Source: Rhizobium album (lineage in GTDB: Bacteria; Pseudomonadota; Alphaproteobacteria; Rhizobiales; Rhizobiaceae). Taken from it: a stretch of 64,000 bases of DNA. The notes beneath the pieces were generated by a model. That model did no database searches, was not told where the DNA came from, and was given only the letters and a program-made list of their open reading frames with translations. Where the stretch lies: NCBI RefSeq assembly GCF_003122325.1, contig NZ_QFBC01000010.1:62001-126000 (forward strand), in the 5' to 3' direction. This document shows positions 17,274-25,676 of this stretch, one piece after another (positions within the stretch are counted from its first letter, which is position 1; every line of letters starts with the position of its first letter). A program made the position numbers and the translations under genes.

Positions 17274-19108
17274 TAGATGCCGCGATCGAGAACTATTCTC
17301 TTCTCGAAGAAACCGAGGCAAGCCTCTGGCTCGCGTTGTCGCGATCTCAAAATGCGTTGCGTCCGCCATACGCGCCGATGATGCAGGTCACGCCCTTATC
17401 TGTGTTTGTCCAGAACCAATGGCTCCTTCCAATTTCCTGGTTTCCAGCGGGGTCACATCCTAAGGCCAAACTGAATTTTCTAGGGAGGGTATTTTTATCA
17501 AACGGACGTACAAGACGTCTGGATCAAGGATCGTTTTTGATTCAGCAACTGAAAGAGATCACATATTCCCTCCTACACATAATACACATCTTTTCCGACG
17601 CTCGAAAGCCGTCAACGGTGTCCAATACGTTCAAGCTAGTCCGAAAATTAGTCAACGCGGCAGCCGAAGTTGGATGCAGTAGTCTCTCCGAAATTACTCC
17701 CGCCAATGTCCAGAGCATCATTGAACTTGCCGGTGTGGGAATTGCAAATATTCAGCAGACGGCGTGGCTGGACAATATAGTTGAACTGAGCCGAAGGGGG
17801 TATGTAACTGACGGCGTCCAAAACTACGACTTTGAGATCGATATCGTAATTCCCAACGTGGACGTATCTCGACCAAGAGGCAAGCAACCACTCAATGATG
17901 ATGAGCGGGCGCTCCTCTTAACTAGGCTATTGCTGGTCACCGATCATCAAGATGAATTCATTTCCTGGACGGAAGATTGCCTCGCAACACCGACAGCAAT
18001 TTTTTCTGCAAGGGAATGGCTTTCAAAGGTCTTTCCGAAAGCAGCGGACACGGACTACGCGTATCCGGACATCTTGATACATTTATACCAGGCTGCAGTC
18101 GGGCTATTAATCGGCGACTCGGTAGGCCCCCGCCCCTCCGAACTCCTATCGATAGAAAAGGGTTTCGTTCAGCGCCACGGCCCGAACTCATTTTTCTCGC
18201 TCGATTATTTTACTTTGGATGCGGTCACTACCAAATCCATTGAAAAAATTGGTGGTTTACGGAGACGCCTCCGCATTCCGGAACTCATCTATAAGGCAGC
18301 GGCTGGACTGGAGGAGATGCACTCCTTGTTGGGCCAAAGGACAACAAGGCTTTTTTCTGGGGTCGCCGAGGAGCTGGAATACAGCACAAACAGATGGAAT
18401 TGGATTCTACGGAGGTTCTGCGAAGTCGCGGATCTTCCATTTCGGGTTACACAGTACACTGGTCGCAAAACTTTAATCTCCAACGTCGCGCGGACTGTCA
18501 CGAACGGTCTGGCCGCAGCACAAGTCGTGATGGACCATGAGGATCGCGGAACCACTGCAGGATATGGCCTTTCAAATCCTTTCGTCCGCGAAGAGATATA
18601 CGCAGAGTGCCTCGACGCCTTTCGAAATGGGACACGAACACTCCTCGAGACGACCGTAGCTGCAGGAGGCCCAGGCCTCGGCGGAAAGGGCGGAGCCCGA
18701 CTTGAAGCGAGCGTCGCATCCCTTGCAGGCCATGATGGCGTCGTTGTGCCCGAGGCGATCGAAACATTTGTCGAGGAACTGCTTCAAGAGGGCGTCCTGC
18801 CGATCCCGGTCGCGCGAGGAGTACTTTGCATGAAACAGGCCACAGCCAAGGGCGAATGCGGAAGTGTCATCCCTGATATTGGGGGATGCAAACCCACATG
18901 CCCTGCGCAGGTGCAACAACAGAACAGGCGGGACCTGATGCGCTGGGAATTCGAGATGGTGCGCTCAGGCGGCCTGGACGAGCAATCTGTACTTCAGCGG
19001 GCATTCTGGTTGAACGAAATCGAGAGCCAATTGGCAGCGTGGCCAGACATGAGACCAGATTTCGAGGGAATTGTGACTGCCGTTCCGGCACTGAAAGGAA
19101 TCCGATGA
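17270..19108 (+). CDS. Tyrosine recombinase, third of trio
   Basis: A 612-aa recombinase. Box I is DSVGPRPSELLSIEKG with Arg288. The usual HxLRH is replaced by QYTGRKTLISNVAR (Arg399). The final box is VVMDHEDRGTTAGYGLSNP with His423 and Tyr432. A C-terminal cysteine cluster (LCMKQ, GECGS, GGCKPTCP) mirrors that of the second recombinase. The start is ATGA, overlapping the previous stop, and the end overlaps the next gene as ATGA. This is the Tn554-TnpB-like member in my reading. The paired recombinases plus a small helical partner suggest a heteromeric integration complex. Confidence 0.83.
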   Translation: MIDAAIENYSLLEETEASLWLALSRSQNALRPPYAPMMQVTPLSVFVQNQWLLPISWFPAGSHPKAKLNFLGRVFLSNGRTRRLDQGSFLIQQLKEITYSLLHIIHIFSDARKPSTVSNTFKLVRKLVNAAAEVGCSSLSEITPANVQSIIELAGVGIANIQQTAWLDNIVELSRRGYVTDGVQNYDFEIDIVIPNVDVSRPRGKQPLNDDERALLLTRLLLVTDHQDEFISWTEDCLATPTAIFSAREWLSKVFPKAADTDYAYPDILIHLYQAAVGLLIGDSVGPRPSELLSIEKGFVQRHGPNSFFSLDYFTLDAVTTKSIEKIGGLRRRLRIPELIYKAAAGLEEMHSLLGQRTTRLFSGVAEELEYSTNRWNWILRRFCEVADLPFRVTQYTGRKTLISNVARTVTNGLAAAQVVMDHEDRGTTAGYGLSNPFVREEIYAECLDAFRNGTRTLLETTVAAGGPGLGGKGGARLEASVASLAGHDGVVVPEAIETFVEELLQEGVLPIPVARGVLCMKQATAKGECGSVIPDIGGCKPTCPAQVQQQNRRDLMRWEFEMVRSGGLDEQSVLQRAFWLNEIESQLAAWPDMRPDFEGIVTAVPALKGIR

Positions 19109-19635
19109 CGTCGCAGAGCTTCAACCCCAAGACGAAGGCCTTGGATGGTCTCAGGAATGCAGCTTCCTCGCGGACGGAAGAGGCGCTGCGGAAGATACAC
19201 TCTGGTATGACATTGATCGAGGAAGAACTTCAGACCGGGCAACTTTGGCAAAGGCTAGGCGATAAAGCCGAGCTCGAACAGGGAGACTTCATGATTCTGT
19301 GCGGGCTAGGATGGAATTTTCTTAATGGTTCGAAACACAAGGAAACAACGAAACCCGATGTCCTAGACTTCCTGGCTCGCGTGAACCGGGCGCTGCGCAT
19401 GCAACTTGCTGATCTTCCGGACATCAAGACAGGAAGTTTTCCTACTAAGGCGTTCGTCCAGCTCCAGGCTCGGTACGAGCGTCTGAAAGCGGAACGAGAT
19501 GGATTGCGCGACTACCTCGATCGCGTGCTCACTCGCACACATGAATGGCATTTAGAGCGCCTCCAGGCCCTTCGAATGGTGCGAGAGCTGAAAGAGGCTG
19601 CGGGAGTATCAGTTGTACATCTTCACCGTCGATAG
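19105..19635 (+). CDS. Small helical accessory protein of the recombinase operon (TnpC-like)
   Basis: A 176-aa, mostly helical, charged protein with no recognised domain. It has an N-terminal TKALDGLRNAASSRTEEALR and a C-terminal coiled-coil-like VQLQARYERLKAERDGLRDY. By position and character it resembles TnpC of Tn554-type systems, a small helical protein that sets integration orientation or efficiency. Its ATG overlaps the third recombinase stop (ATGA), so it is the fourth coupled gene. It ends just before the promoter of the element-borne tmRNA gene. Function is inferred only from the arrangement. Confidence 0.6.
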   Translation: MTSQSFNPKTKALDGLRNAASSRTEEALRKIHSGMTLIEEELQTGQLWQRLGDKAELEQGDFMILCGLGWNFLNGSKHKETTKPDVLDFLARVNRALRMQLADLPDIKTGSFPTKAFVQLQARYERLKAERDGLRDYLDRVLTRTHEWHLERLQALRMVRELKEAAGVSVVHLHRR

Positions 19636-19638
19636 CCA

Positions 19639-19667
19639 TTGAAAGTCATGTGAAAATACACTATCTC
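19639..19667 (+). promoter_or_regulatory. Probable sigma-70 promoter of the element-borne tmRNA
   Basis: TTGAAA at 19639-19644, a 17-base spacer, then TATCTC at 19662-19667. Transcription would begin near 19674, at the start of the acceptor piece. The spacing is ideal and the -35 is good; the -10 is moderate. Confidence 0.55.
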
Positions 19668-19673
19668 ATGGGT

Positions 19674-19998
19674 GCCTCCGCAATGAGGCTATGGTGCTAA
19701 ACCTTATGTGCAATAGATGTACAGGACGCGGCTTCGAAGCCGCCGCCTCCACCAAGAACAGCCGAAGCCGACTGCTGTTGATGGGGGCGAAATGGGATCG
19801 ACTGGCATTGAAAGACATAAGCTGTGCTCGGCATGATACCACCGTTATCGGGTCAAAAAGTGTAGTTGCAAACGACAACAACGCTAAGGAATACGCTCTC
19901 GCTGCCTAATGGCGGTGCGGGAATTCCGCTCTAAGTCCTTTGAGGTAGCACTTTAAGGCGGGGTTCGGAGGTACCTGGCAACAGAAACCTCCACCTTC
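19674..19998 (+). ncRNA. ssrA: Complete permuted (two-piece) tmRNA carried by the element
   Basis: tmRNA rescues stalled ribosomes and adds a degradation tag. The gene is circularly permuted as in alphaproteobacteria: the acceptor piece comes first and ends CGCCTCCACCA at 19754, then a spacer (hairpin AACAGC/GCTGTT), then the coding piece from GGGGGCG at 19783. The acceptor stem pairs fully with a G-U wobble at the third pair, the alanyl-tRNA synthetase identity. Helix P2 is self-consistent: coding ACAUAAG and AUUG pair with acceptor CUUAUGU and CAAU. The T-arm is GCGGC-TTCGAA-GCCGC. The tag at 19868-19906 reads ANDNNAKEYALAA and ends in TAA. It has its own promoter. The 3' end near 19998, after the hairpin GGAGGT/ACCTCC, is approximate. 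Confidence 0.9.
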
Positions 19999-20093
19999 TC
20001 ACGCTCTACAGTTAGTCCACGTCGCGGCGGGCTTAAATCAATGATTTAGTTATTCTTTTCTCGTCAACTAACTCGTTAGATGTCCTTATAAGG

Positions 20094-20368
20094 TTCGGTA
20101 CCCGGCGCCTCCACCAAAAACCGGTCGGTCTGTTCGGACCGGCTTTTGATGGGGGCGAAATAGGATCGACAAGGGCGTAAAGATCGAACTTTTGCTCGGC
20201 ATGATACCGCCGTTATCGGGTCACAAGTGTAGTTGCAAACGACAACAACGCTAAGGGTTATGCTCTCGCTGCCTAATGGCGGTGCGGGAAACCCGACCTA
20301 AGTCCTTGCGGTTAGCACCGTAAGGCGGGGTCCGAAGGCACCAGGCAACAGAAGCCTTCACCTTCTCC
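20094..20368 (+). ncRNA. ssrA: Resident permuted tmRNA gene, 5' acceptor half missing
   Basis: The coding piece begins GGGGGCG at 20151 and carries the tag ANDNNAKGYALAA at 20235-20273, then TAA. It ends after the hairpin GAAGGC/GCCTTC near 20368. The spacer 20117-20150 is a strong hairpin (AAAACCGGTC/GGACCGGCTTTT). Only the 3' end of the acceptor piece (TTCGGTA, CCCGG, CGCCTCCACCA, 20094-20116) is present. Sequence able to pair as P2 with coding bases GAUCGAAC was not found upstream, and the T-stem is disrupted. This copy seems to be cut at the T-loop and separated from its promoter. It lies 115 bases before sspB, the expected resident location. It could be transcribed only by read-through. 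Confidence 0.82.
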
Positions 20369-20483
20369 ATTCGCTTCAAATTATATATGATGGTCTGACT
20401 CGGCCCTTCGGGGGTTTCCCACGGCGCGCCAACATGGCATATAGCCTTGATTTGCGACGGTAAGTACAGAAAGACAGGACAAG

Positions 20484-20993
20484 ATGGGGCAGGACCACAT
20501 CCGTTACGACATTCTCGCGCAGGACGCGCTCCGCGGCGTGATTCGCAAGGTTTTGACCGAAGTCGCTGCCACCGGCCGCCTGCCGGGCGACCATCATTTC
20601 TTCATCACCTTTCTGACCGGAGCGCCGGGCGTGCGCATCTCGCAGCACCTCAAGTCGAAATATGCCGAGCAGATGACCATCGTCGTCCAGCACCAGTTCT
20701 GGGATCTCAAGGTGTCCGACGTCGGCTTCGAGATCGGCCTTTCCTTCTCCGACACGCCGGAAAAGCTGGTCATCCCGTTCAACGCCATCCGCGGCTTCTA
20801 CGATCCGTCGGTGAATTTCGAGCTGGAATTCGACGTGCCGCTGGCGGCAGAAGAGGAAGATCTCGGCGGCGCCGAAATCACCGCCTATCCGGTCGCCAGC
20901 GAAAAACCGGAGACGGAAGCCAAGCCCGCCGGCGGCGACGACAAGAAGCCGGCCTCGGTCGTGTCGCTCGATTCCTTCCGCAAGAAGCAGTAA
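20484..20993 (+). CDS. sspB: SspB-alpha, ClpXP adaptor for ssrA-tagged proteins
   Basis: A 169-aa protein of the alphaproteobacterial SspB family (formerly DUF1321). These adaptors bind the tmRNA-encoded tag and deliver tagged proteins to ClpX. The N-terminal dimer helix (IRYDILAQDALRGVIRKVL) is followed by the beta substrate-binding domain (GDHHFFITFLTGAPGVRIS, MTIVVQHQFWDL). A flexible acidic linker and the C-terminal ClpX-binding peptide ASVVSLDSFRKKQ come last. The ATG at 20484 is preceded by an AGGACA site. Its position beside ssrA couples tag production with tag recognition. The frame is intact and the assignment firm. Confidence 0.93.
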   Translation: MGQDHIRYDILAQDALRGVIRKVLTEVAATGRLPGDHHFFITFLTGAPGVRISQHLKSKYAEQMTIVVQHQFWDLKVSDVGFEIGLSFSDTPEKLVIPFNAIRGFYDPSVNFELEFDVPLAAEEEDLGGAEITAYPVASEKPETEAKPAGGDDKKPASVVSLDSFRKKQ

Positions 20994-21045
20994 AAATTCA
21001 ACGCCGGGCGCCCAAAAGCGCCCGGTGCCGTTTCGGGAGACATGC

Positions 21046-21240
21046 ATGAGCGGAGATCTCGTCAATCTGCGCCAGTTCCGCAAGCAGAAGGACCGCCGCG
21101 ACCGCGAGGCGCAGGCAGAGCAGAACCGCATTTCCTTCGGCCGCACCAAGGCGGAAAAGACGCTGACCCGGGCCCTGAACGACAAGGCCGAAAAAGCCCT
21201 CGAGCAGGGCCGGCTGGAGCGCGAGCCGGACGCGGAATAA
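21046..21240 (+). CDS. DUF4169-type small basic protein
   Basis: A 64-aa, highly charged protein: VNLRQFRKQKDRRDREAQA, then ISFGRTKAEKTLTR. This matches the INLRxxRKxxxR...N R..FGRTKAEK pattern of the DUF4169 family, widespread in Rhizobiales. It is predicted to be one long helix with no membrane segment. The ATG at 21046 is preferred over 21042 in another position because the family begins M-S/G-D-hydrophobic-N-L. It lies 52 bases after sspB and is probably co-transcribed. No function is known to me. Confidence 0.75.
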   Translation: MSGDLVNLRQFRKQKDRRDREAQAEQNRISFGRTKAEKTLTRALNDKAEKALEQGRLEREPDAE

Positions 21241-21369
21241 GGCGCCCTTCTCCCGACCCCAACAGGTTTTTCCCGAATGCCCGCGTTCGGATCGATACGT
21301 GATTTCAATGTGTTGAACATCGAACCGGAATCAGCTTCGCAGCTGCTTGAATCGCTTTCTCAGGCCAGG

Positions 21370-21582
21370 ATGATCAGAAAACACTCCGCCACACTGCATG
21401 GCCACCGCACCAGCTTCTCGCTCGAAGACGCGTTCTGGGACGAATTGAACGCCATCGCCACGCAGAAAAACATGCCGCTGGCGGCCCTGCTCCGCGAGAT
21501 CGACGACGGTCGCAGCCCCGACAGCAACCTCTCTTCCGCCCTGCGTGTCTTCGTGCTGGATTGGGTCAGGCAGGCGCGATAG
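21370..21582 (+). CDS. Ribbon-helix-helix domain protein
   Basis: A 70-aa protein, start chosen at the ATG at 21370 because homologues begin IRKHSATLHGHRTSFSLE. The RHH_4-type pattern is visible: HRTSFSLEDAFWDELNAIA forms the ribbon and first helix, and PLAALLREIDDGR the second. A longer start at 21277 would add residues without family likeness. It is a probable small DNA-binding regulator, cytoplasmic. It follows the DUF4169 gene by 129 bases on the same strand, as is common in rhizobia. Confidence 0.75.
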   Translation: MIRKHSATLHGHRTSFSLEDAFWDELNAIATQKNMPLAALLREIDDGRSPDSNLSSALRVFVLDWVRQAR

Positions 21583-21681
21583 AGCGGTTTCGCGTTTCTT
21601 CAAACGCTGCCGCAGAGCGAATGGTTACGAACCCGGCGGGCTTCTCCAAAACGGCCGAAGGTGAGGACGCAGCACGCCTGC

Positions 21682-24600
21682 CTACTGTTGCTGCATCCCT
21701 GGCAAGGCATCGAAATTCAACCCGTCCGGCGCGACAAGCTCGCCGCCGCGAATGACCTTTTCTTCCTGGCCGACGGGCATGGAGCGGCGTTGGACCTCGC
21801 GTGCCGCTTCGTCTCTGGCGGCTTTTTCCGCTGCCGCACGCGCTTCGGCTGCCGCCTTTTCCTGTGCTGCCTTTTCCGCCGCCGCGCGCAGCTCCGCCTC
21901 GGCCTTTTCGCGCTCCGCCCTTTCGGCCGCAGCCTTTGCATCCGCTTCGGCCTTGCGCTGCGCCTCTCTTTCGATTGCCAGCTTTCTCAGACGAAGCTCC
22001 TCGCCGCTGCGGATGCGTTCCTCTTCGGCAGCCCGCTCGCGCGCCGCGCGCCGTTCGTCGGCACGGAACTTGTAGAGCGCCACCTCGCGCCGCAGGCGCT
22101 GTTTTTCGAGGACGTTGGATTGCAGCCGCTCGACCCGCCGCCGCTCACGCTCGAAAGCGCGCATCGACAGGAAATTGGTGACGTCGGTGACGTCGATCGC
22201 CTGCTCCGGCGCCGCCAGCGGCCCGGAAAACTGCAGGTGGATGCCGGGCTCGGTTCCGGTCGGCGCATCGACGGGCGGCGTGAAGGCGATGTTCATCGCC
22301 GCTTCCAGCGTGTGGGCGGCAATATCGATCGTCGCATCGGCGGTCAGCCGGGCGAATTCGTTGGCCGCGGTGATGTTTTGCACTCGCAGCATACCGGATG
22401 TCAGGTTGAACGGAACGCTCACGGCACCCAGCGATGCCGTTTCGCCGGCAACCAGGCTCTTGACCACCGGCAGGATGCGATCGGCACCGAGTTCGCCCTG
22501 CATGCCGTCGGCAGCCGCCATCAGCGGCTGCAGCAGGCCGAGATTGAGGCCCTGCACCGTCGTATCGGCGAGATTGAGTTCGCCGGAACCGCTGGCGCCA
22601 TGGACGATCTCCGCCACCGACCGCCCGGTCGCCTCGGCCGTCATCGTCAGGCCGAAGCGGCCGTTGGCAACGGATGTCCCGCCGTGCGTCCAGGCGATGG
22701 CGGCGGTATCGCCGTCCTCGACGTCGAAACGGGTCTGCAGGAAACCGGCGCCTTCGGAATTGCCCATCAGCACCCGGCCGGACAGCTTGCCGCCGCTCCA
22801 TGCACCGTCGATGTCGTCCAGCACCAGCTGGTCGCCCTTGAAATTCAGGTTGCTGGTAAAATCACGAACCGGACCGAAAACACCCGGCCAGAAACTGCTG
22901 GCGCGCAGCTTCACATTGGCATTGAGCCCGCCCAGCAGCTTCGGCAGCGGCGCCGAGGAAAAATCGCCGGTGACGGGGTCGAGCAGCGGACCGTAGATCG
23001 CCTCCGCCATCCAGCCGAGATCGGCCGTCGTCACCTTGACGTCGCCGGAAGCCGTCAATACGGCCTGCTGCCGGTCGAAGGTGATGCCGCCGGACAGCAT
23101 GTTGCCGCCGCCCTCGATCTTGGCGTTGGAGAAGGTCATCTGCGCCGGGTCCACCGAGAGATCCGATGTCGCCTTGATCGGCAGGCCAGAGCCGATCTGC
23201 GGCAGGCCGATGCCGTTCATGATCAGGTAGGGCTCGATATCGCCGCTCTCCAGCGTCATCTTCATCTGACCCGAGAGGAACCGCTCCGCGGCCAGGTCGA
23301 TATTGCCCGAGGCGTTGAACGAGGTCTGTTTCGTCGTATAGGCCACCGTCGCATCCGCGGTCGTGCCGCCGGAGCTGGCGATCTTCAGCGCCACCACGCC
23401 GTTGCTGTCGGCTTCCAGCGGCAGCGGATCGAAACCCGCCTGCCCGAACAGGATCGACGTCACCGGATTTTCGAGCGTCGCCTCCAGGTTGACCCCGTCG
23501 GAAATGCTGAGCAGGTCCTGCAGCTTGAAATCGAGGTTGACGCGGCTGCCGTTGGTGGTGCCGGCGAGCTTGACGGAGAGACCCTGCCCCTGCTCGCCGC
23601 CGATCGCCAGTGTCAGCTTCAGGTCGGCATTGGCAAACCAGGCGGCGTTGCGCACCAGCCGGTCGATGACGGGATGGTGCGGCAGATGCGCCTGCAGCAT
23701 TGCCAGGAACGGACCGGGATCGAAGGCCTGGAATGTCATGCGGCCGGTGCCGGAATAGTCCGTCAGCGCTCCTTCGGCGCGTCCGATCGCGGTCAGCGCC
23801 GCGCCGGACAGGTTGCCGATCGTCAGCCGCTCCAGCGACAACGCGCCGTCGTCGACGGTAAACACCGTATCGACATTTTCGGCTTCGACGCCAAAGGCGA
23901 TGAATTTCGACGCCTTCATCTGTGCAGCGATGCGATGCTCCAGGAAACCGCTGTCGGCATCCTTGCCGGCGAAGATGCCGGCCAGCGCCCGCAACACGTC
24001 GAGATCGATGGCATTGCCGTTGAGATCCATCGACAGGCTCGGCCGTTCGCCGGCGGCTGCCTGCCGCTCGATACGGCCGCGCATCACCTCCTGGCCGACC
24101 ACGAACTCCAGCCGCTCGAAGCGCTGCAGTTCGGGCGTCAGGCTGACGGAGGCGGAAAAGCCCGCCGTCTTCAACTGGCGGATGACCGGATCGACATTGC
24201 CGGACAGCCAGCTCGACAGGCCGGAAGGCTGCGTCGAGGCCACCAGCATGTCGCCGGTGAAGGACGGCTCGCCGCGCAGCACGAGATTGCCCTTGGCCTC
24301 CACCTGGGTGCGTCCCGGGAAGATCGCCACGGCGTTGTCGATCGCCCAGCCGCCGCCATCAGGACGCACGTCGAGGCGCACGTCGCGGATGGTGGTATCG
24401 CCGACGACGATGGCGGGGAGTTTCAGGCTGGCCCGCCCCGGCACCTGCGGCACGGGGATATCGGCAAGGATGCCGATCAGCGTATTCAGACGCTGGTGCG
24501 CCGAAATGGCGGCATCCCGCCCGGTCTTGCCTTCAGTGCCGCGATTGCCGATCCGGTTGACGTCGATCTGCTGGCCATCGGCCGTCAGCAGGAATTCCGG

Positions 24601-25500
24601 CTGCTTGCCGGTATCGAGCGTCGCCTCGCCGGTGACGACGTATGGATCCTGCGTGTCGCCGATCTCCAGGCGGTATTCGGGCACGCGCATGCGCTCATTG
24701 GTCAGCTCGAACTGCCCCGACAGGCGGGGGGCCGGCGCGGCCTGCTTGTTGTCGGTCTTTTCCAGCGAAGCGGCGGTAAAGGTGCCCTGATAACTCGGCT
24801 TGCTGTCGACGATCTTCAACTCGCCATCAAGATCGACGCTGAGCTCGCGGCCGTTCGGCACGATGCGGGTCTTCAGCCGCATCGCATTTCTGATCTCGTC
24901 GGGCTGCGTGCTCGTCAGCGAAAAGGCGCCCTTTTCGCCGTCCAGCGCTGCACTTCCTTCCACGCGCCACGGCCCGGCCAGCGATTTCGCCGACATTTCC
25001 GCGTTGAGATCGGAGATACGCCGCGTGCGGCCGGACTGCTCGTCGATGAAATCGATCTGCCCGCCGGTGATGTGGACGTTTTCGAGCACGACGGACCGCG
25101 CCGGGATATCGGCCTGGCTGCCGCGCATCCAGTCGAGCGTGCCATCCTGCAACAGGCGAATGCGGGCGACCGGCTCCTCGATACGCATGTCGAAGATCAG
25201 CGCCTCGCCGCTGAGAAAGGGGGCAAGCTCGGCGTCCATGGAGAAACGCTCGACCTTGACCAGCGGCGTGCCGTCCTCTTCCTGGCCGACACGCACGTCA
25301 TGCAGGGTCACCGACGGAAAGGGAAGGATACGGGCATCGACGGCGCCGTGAACGACCACCTTCTTGCCGATGATGCGGCTGGCCTGCTGCTCAAAATCCT
25401 TGCGGAAGTCGGTCCAGTCGACAAAGAGCGGTGCGAGAAGCGCTGCAAACAGCAGCACCACCAGCACGCCGCCGAGGAACACCAGAATCCGTCCTAGCAC
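21682..25500 (-). CDS. AsmA-family inner-membrane protein, 1272 aa
   Basis: A large AsmA-like protein, thought to act in lipid transport or outer-membrane assembly. The N-terminal membrane anchor (ILVFLGGVLVVLLFAALLAP) is followed by the AsmA start (VDWTDFRKDFEQQASRIIGK). A very long periplasmic beta-rich region follows, with the AsmA_2-like block (GSGELNLADTTVQGLNLGLL) near residues 960-1000. The last about 150 residues are an Ala/Glu/Arg coiled coil (REAQRKAEADAKAAAERAER). The start codon is GTG at 25500. It is convergent with the RHH gene. A very long opposite-strand open frame here is a composition artefact. Confidence 0.87.
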   Translation of the reverse strand: MLGRILVFLGGVLVVLLFAALLAPLFVDWTDFRKDFEQQASRIIGKKVVVHGAVDARILPFPSVTLHDVRVGQEEDGTPLVKVERFSMDAELAPFLSGEALIFDMRIEEPVARIRLLQDGTLDWMRGSQADIPARSVVLENVHITGGQIDFIDEQSGRTRRISDLNAEMSAKSLAGPWRVEGSAALDGEKGAFSLTSTQPDEIRNAMRLKTRIVPNGRELSVDLDGELKIVDSKPSYQGTFTAASLEKTDNKQAAPAPRLSGQFELTNERMRVPEYRLEIGDTQDPYVVTGEATLDTGKQPEFLLTADGQQIDVNRIGNRGTEGKTGRDAAISAHQRLNTLIGILADIPVPQVPGRASLKLPAIVVGDTTIRDVRLDVRPDGGGWAIDNAVAIFPGRTQVEAKGNLVLRGEPSFTGDMLVASTQPSGLSSWLSGNVDPVIRQLKTAGFSASVSLTPELQRFERLEFVVGQEVMRGRIERQAAAGERPSLSMDLNGNAIDLDVLRALAGIFAGKDADSGFLEHRIAAQMKASKFIAFGVEAENVDTVFTVDDGALSLERLTIGNLSGAALTAIGRAEGALTDYSGTGRMTFQAFDPGPFLAMLQAHLPHHPVIDRLVRNAAWFANADLKLTLAIGGEQGQGLSVKLAGTTNGSRVNLDFKLQDLLSISDGVNLEATLENPVTSILFGQAGFDPLPLEADSNGVVALKIASSGGTTADATVAYTTKQTSFNASGNIDLAAERFLSGQMKMTLESGDIEPYLIMNGIGLPQIGSGLPIKATSDLSVDPAQMTFSNAKIEGGGNMLSGGITFDRQQAVLTASGDVKVTTADLGWMAEAIYGPLLDPVTGDFSSAPLPKLLGGLNANVKLRASSFWPGVFGPVRDFTSNLNFKGDQLVLDDIDGAWSGGKLSGRVLMGNSEGAGFLQTRFDVEDGDTAAIAWTHGGTSVANGRFGLTMTAEATGRSVAEIVHGASGSGELNLADTTVQGLNLGLLQPLMAAADGMQGELGADRILPVVKSLVAGETASLGAVSVPFNLTSGMLRVQNITAANEFARLTADATIDIAAHTLEAAMNIAFTPPVDAPTGTEPGIHLQFSGPLAAPEQAIDVTDVTNFLSMRAFERERRRVERLQSNVLEKQRLRREVALYKFRADERRAARERAAEEERIRSGEELRLRKLAIEREAQRKAEADAKAAAERAEREKAEAELRAAAEKAAQEKAAAEARAAAEKAARDEAAREVQRRSMPVGQEEKVIRGGELVAPDGLNFDALPGMQQQ

Positions 25501-25676
25501 CGCATCGTCTCTCCGTTGCGCATGAAGGCCCCACGTCCAACGGAGCAGGCTCTGACAAGTTCATGCGCATATTCAAAATGTTAGAGCATCCTGCCGGATC
25601 ACTCCAAAAGCCCTCGGCAGGAACACTAACCGCATTCCCGACAGGAGCAAGCCGCCATCGCGAAAAATGCAGCTTT

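Larger units (their letters stand above)
13901..20093 (+). mobile_element. Right end of an integrated element/genomic island at ssrA
   Basis: The recombinase trio, the small helical protein and a full tmRNA gene lie directly against the truncated resident tmRNA gene. The junction falls at about 20090-20093, immediately before the T-loop TTCGGTA of the resident acceptor piece, a typical integration point in tRNA-like genes. The native T-stem should be CCGGG/CCCGG; only the 3' strand is present and the 5' strand position reads TAAGG. The left boundary was not found. The element may begin near 13700, or outside the window so that it includes the IS66 element and the imu operon. The start given is only the first recombinase gene. 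Confidence 0.65.

Noticed and set aside
19674-20368. Simple tandem duplication of ssrA
   Set aside because: The copies differ in P2, T-arm, spacer and tag, the second lacks its acceptor half, and recombinase genes abut the first. Element integration explains this better.
21661-25497. A 1278-codon plus-strand open frame opposite the AsmA gene
   Set aside because: His/Arg/Gln-rich translation with no domain, fully antisense to a gene with clear AsmA features. It is a GC-rich shadow frame.
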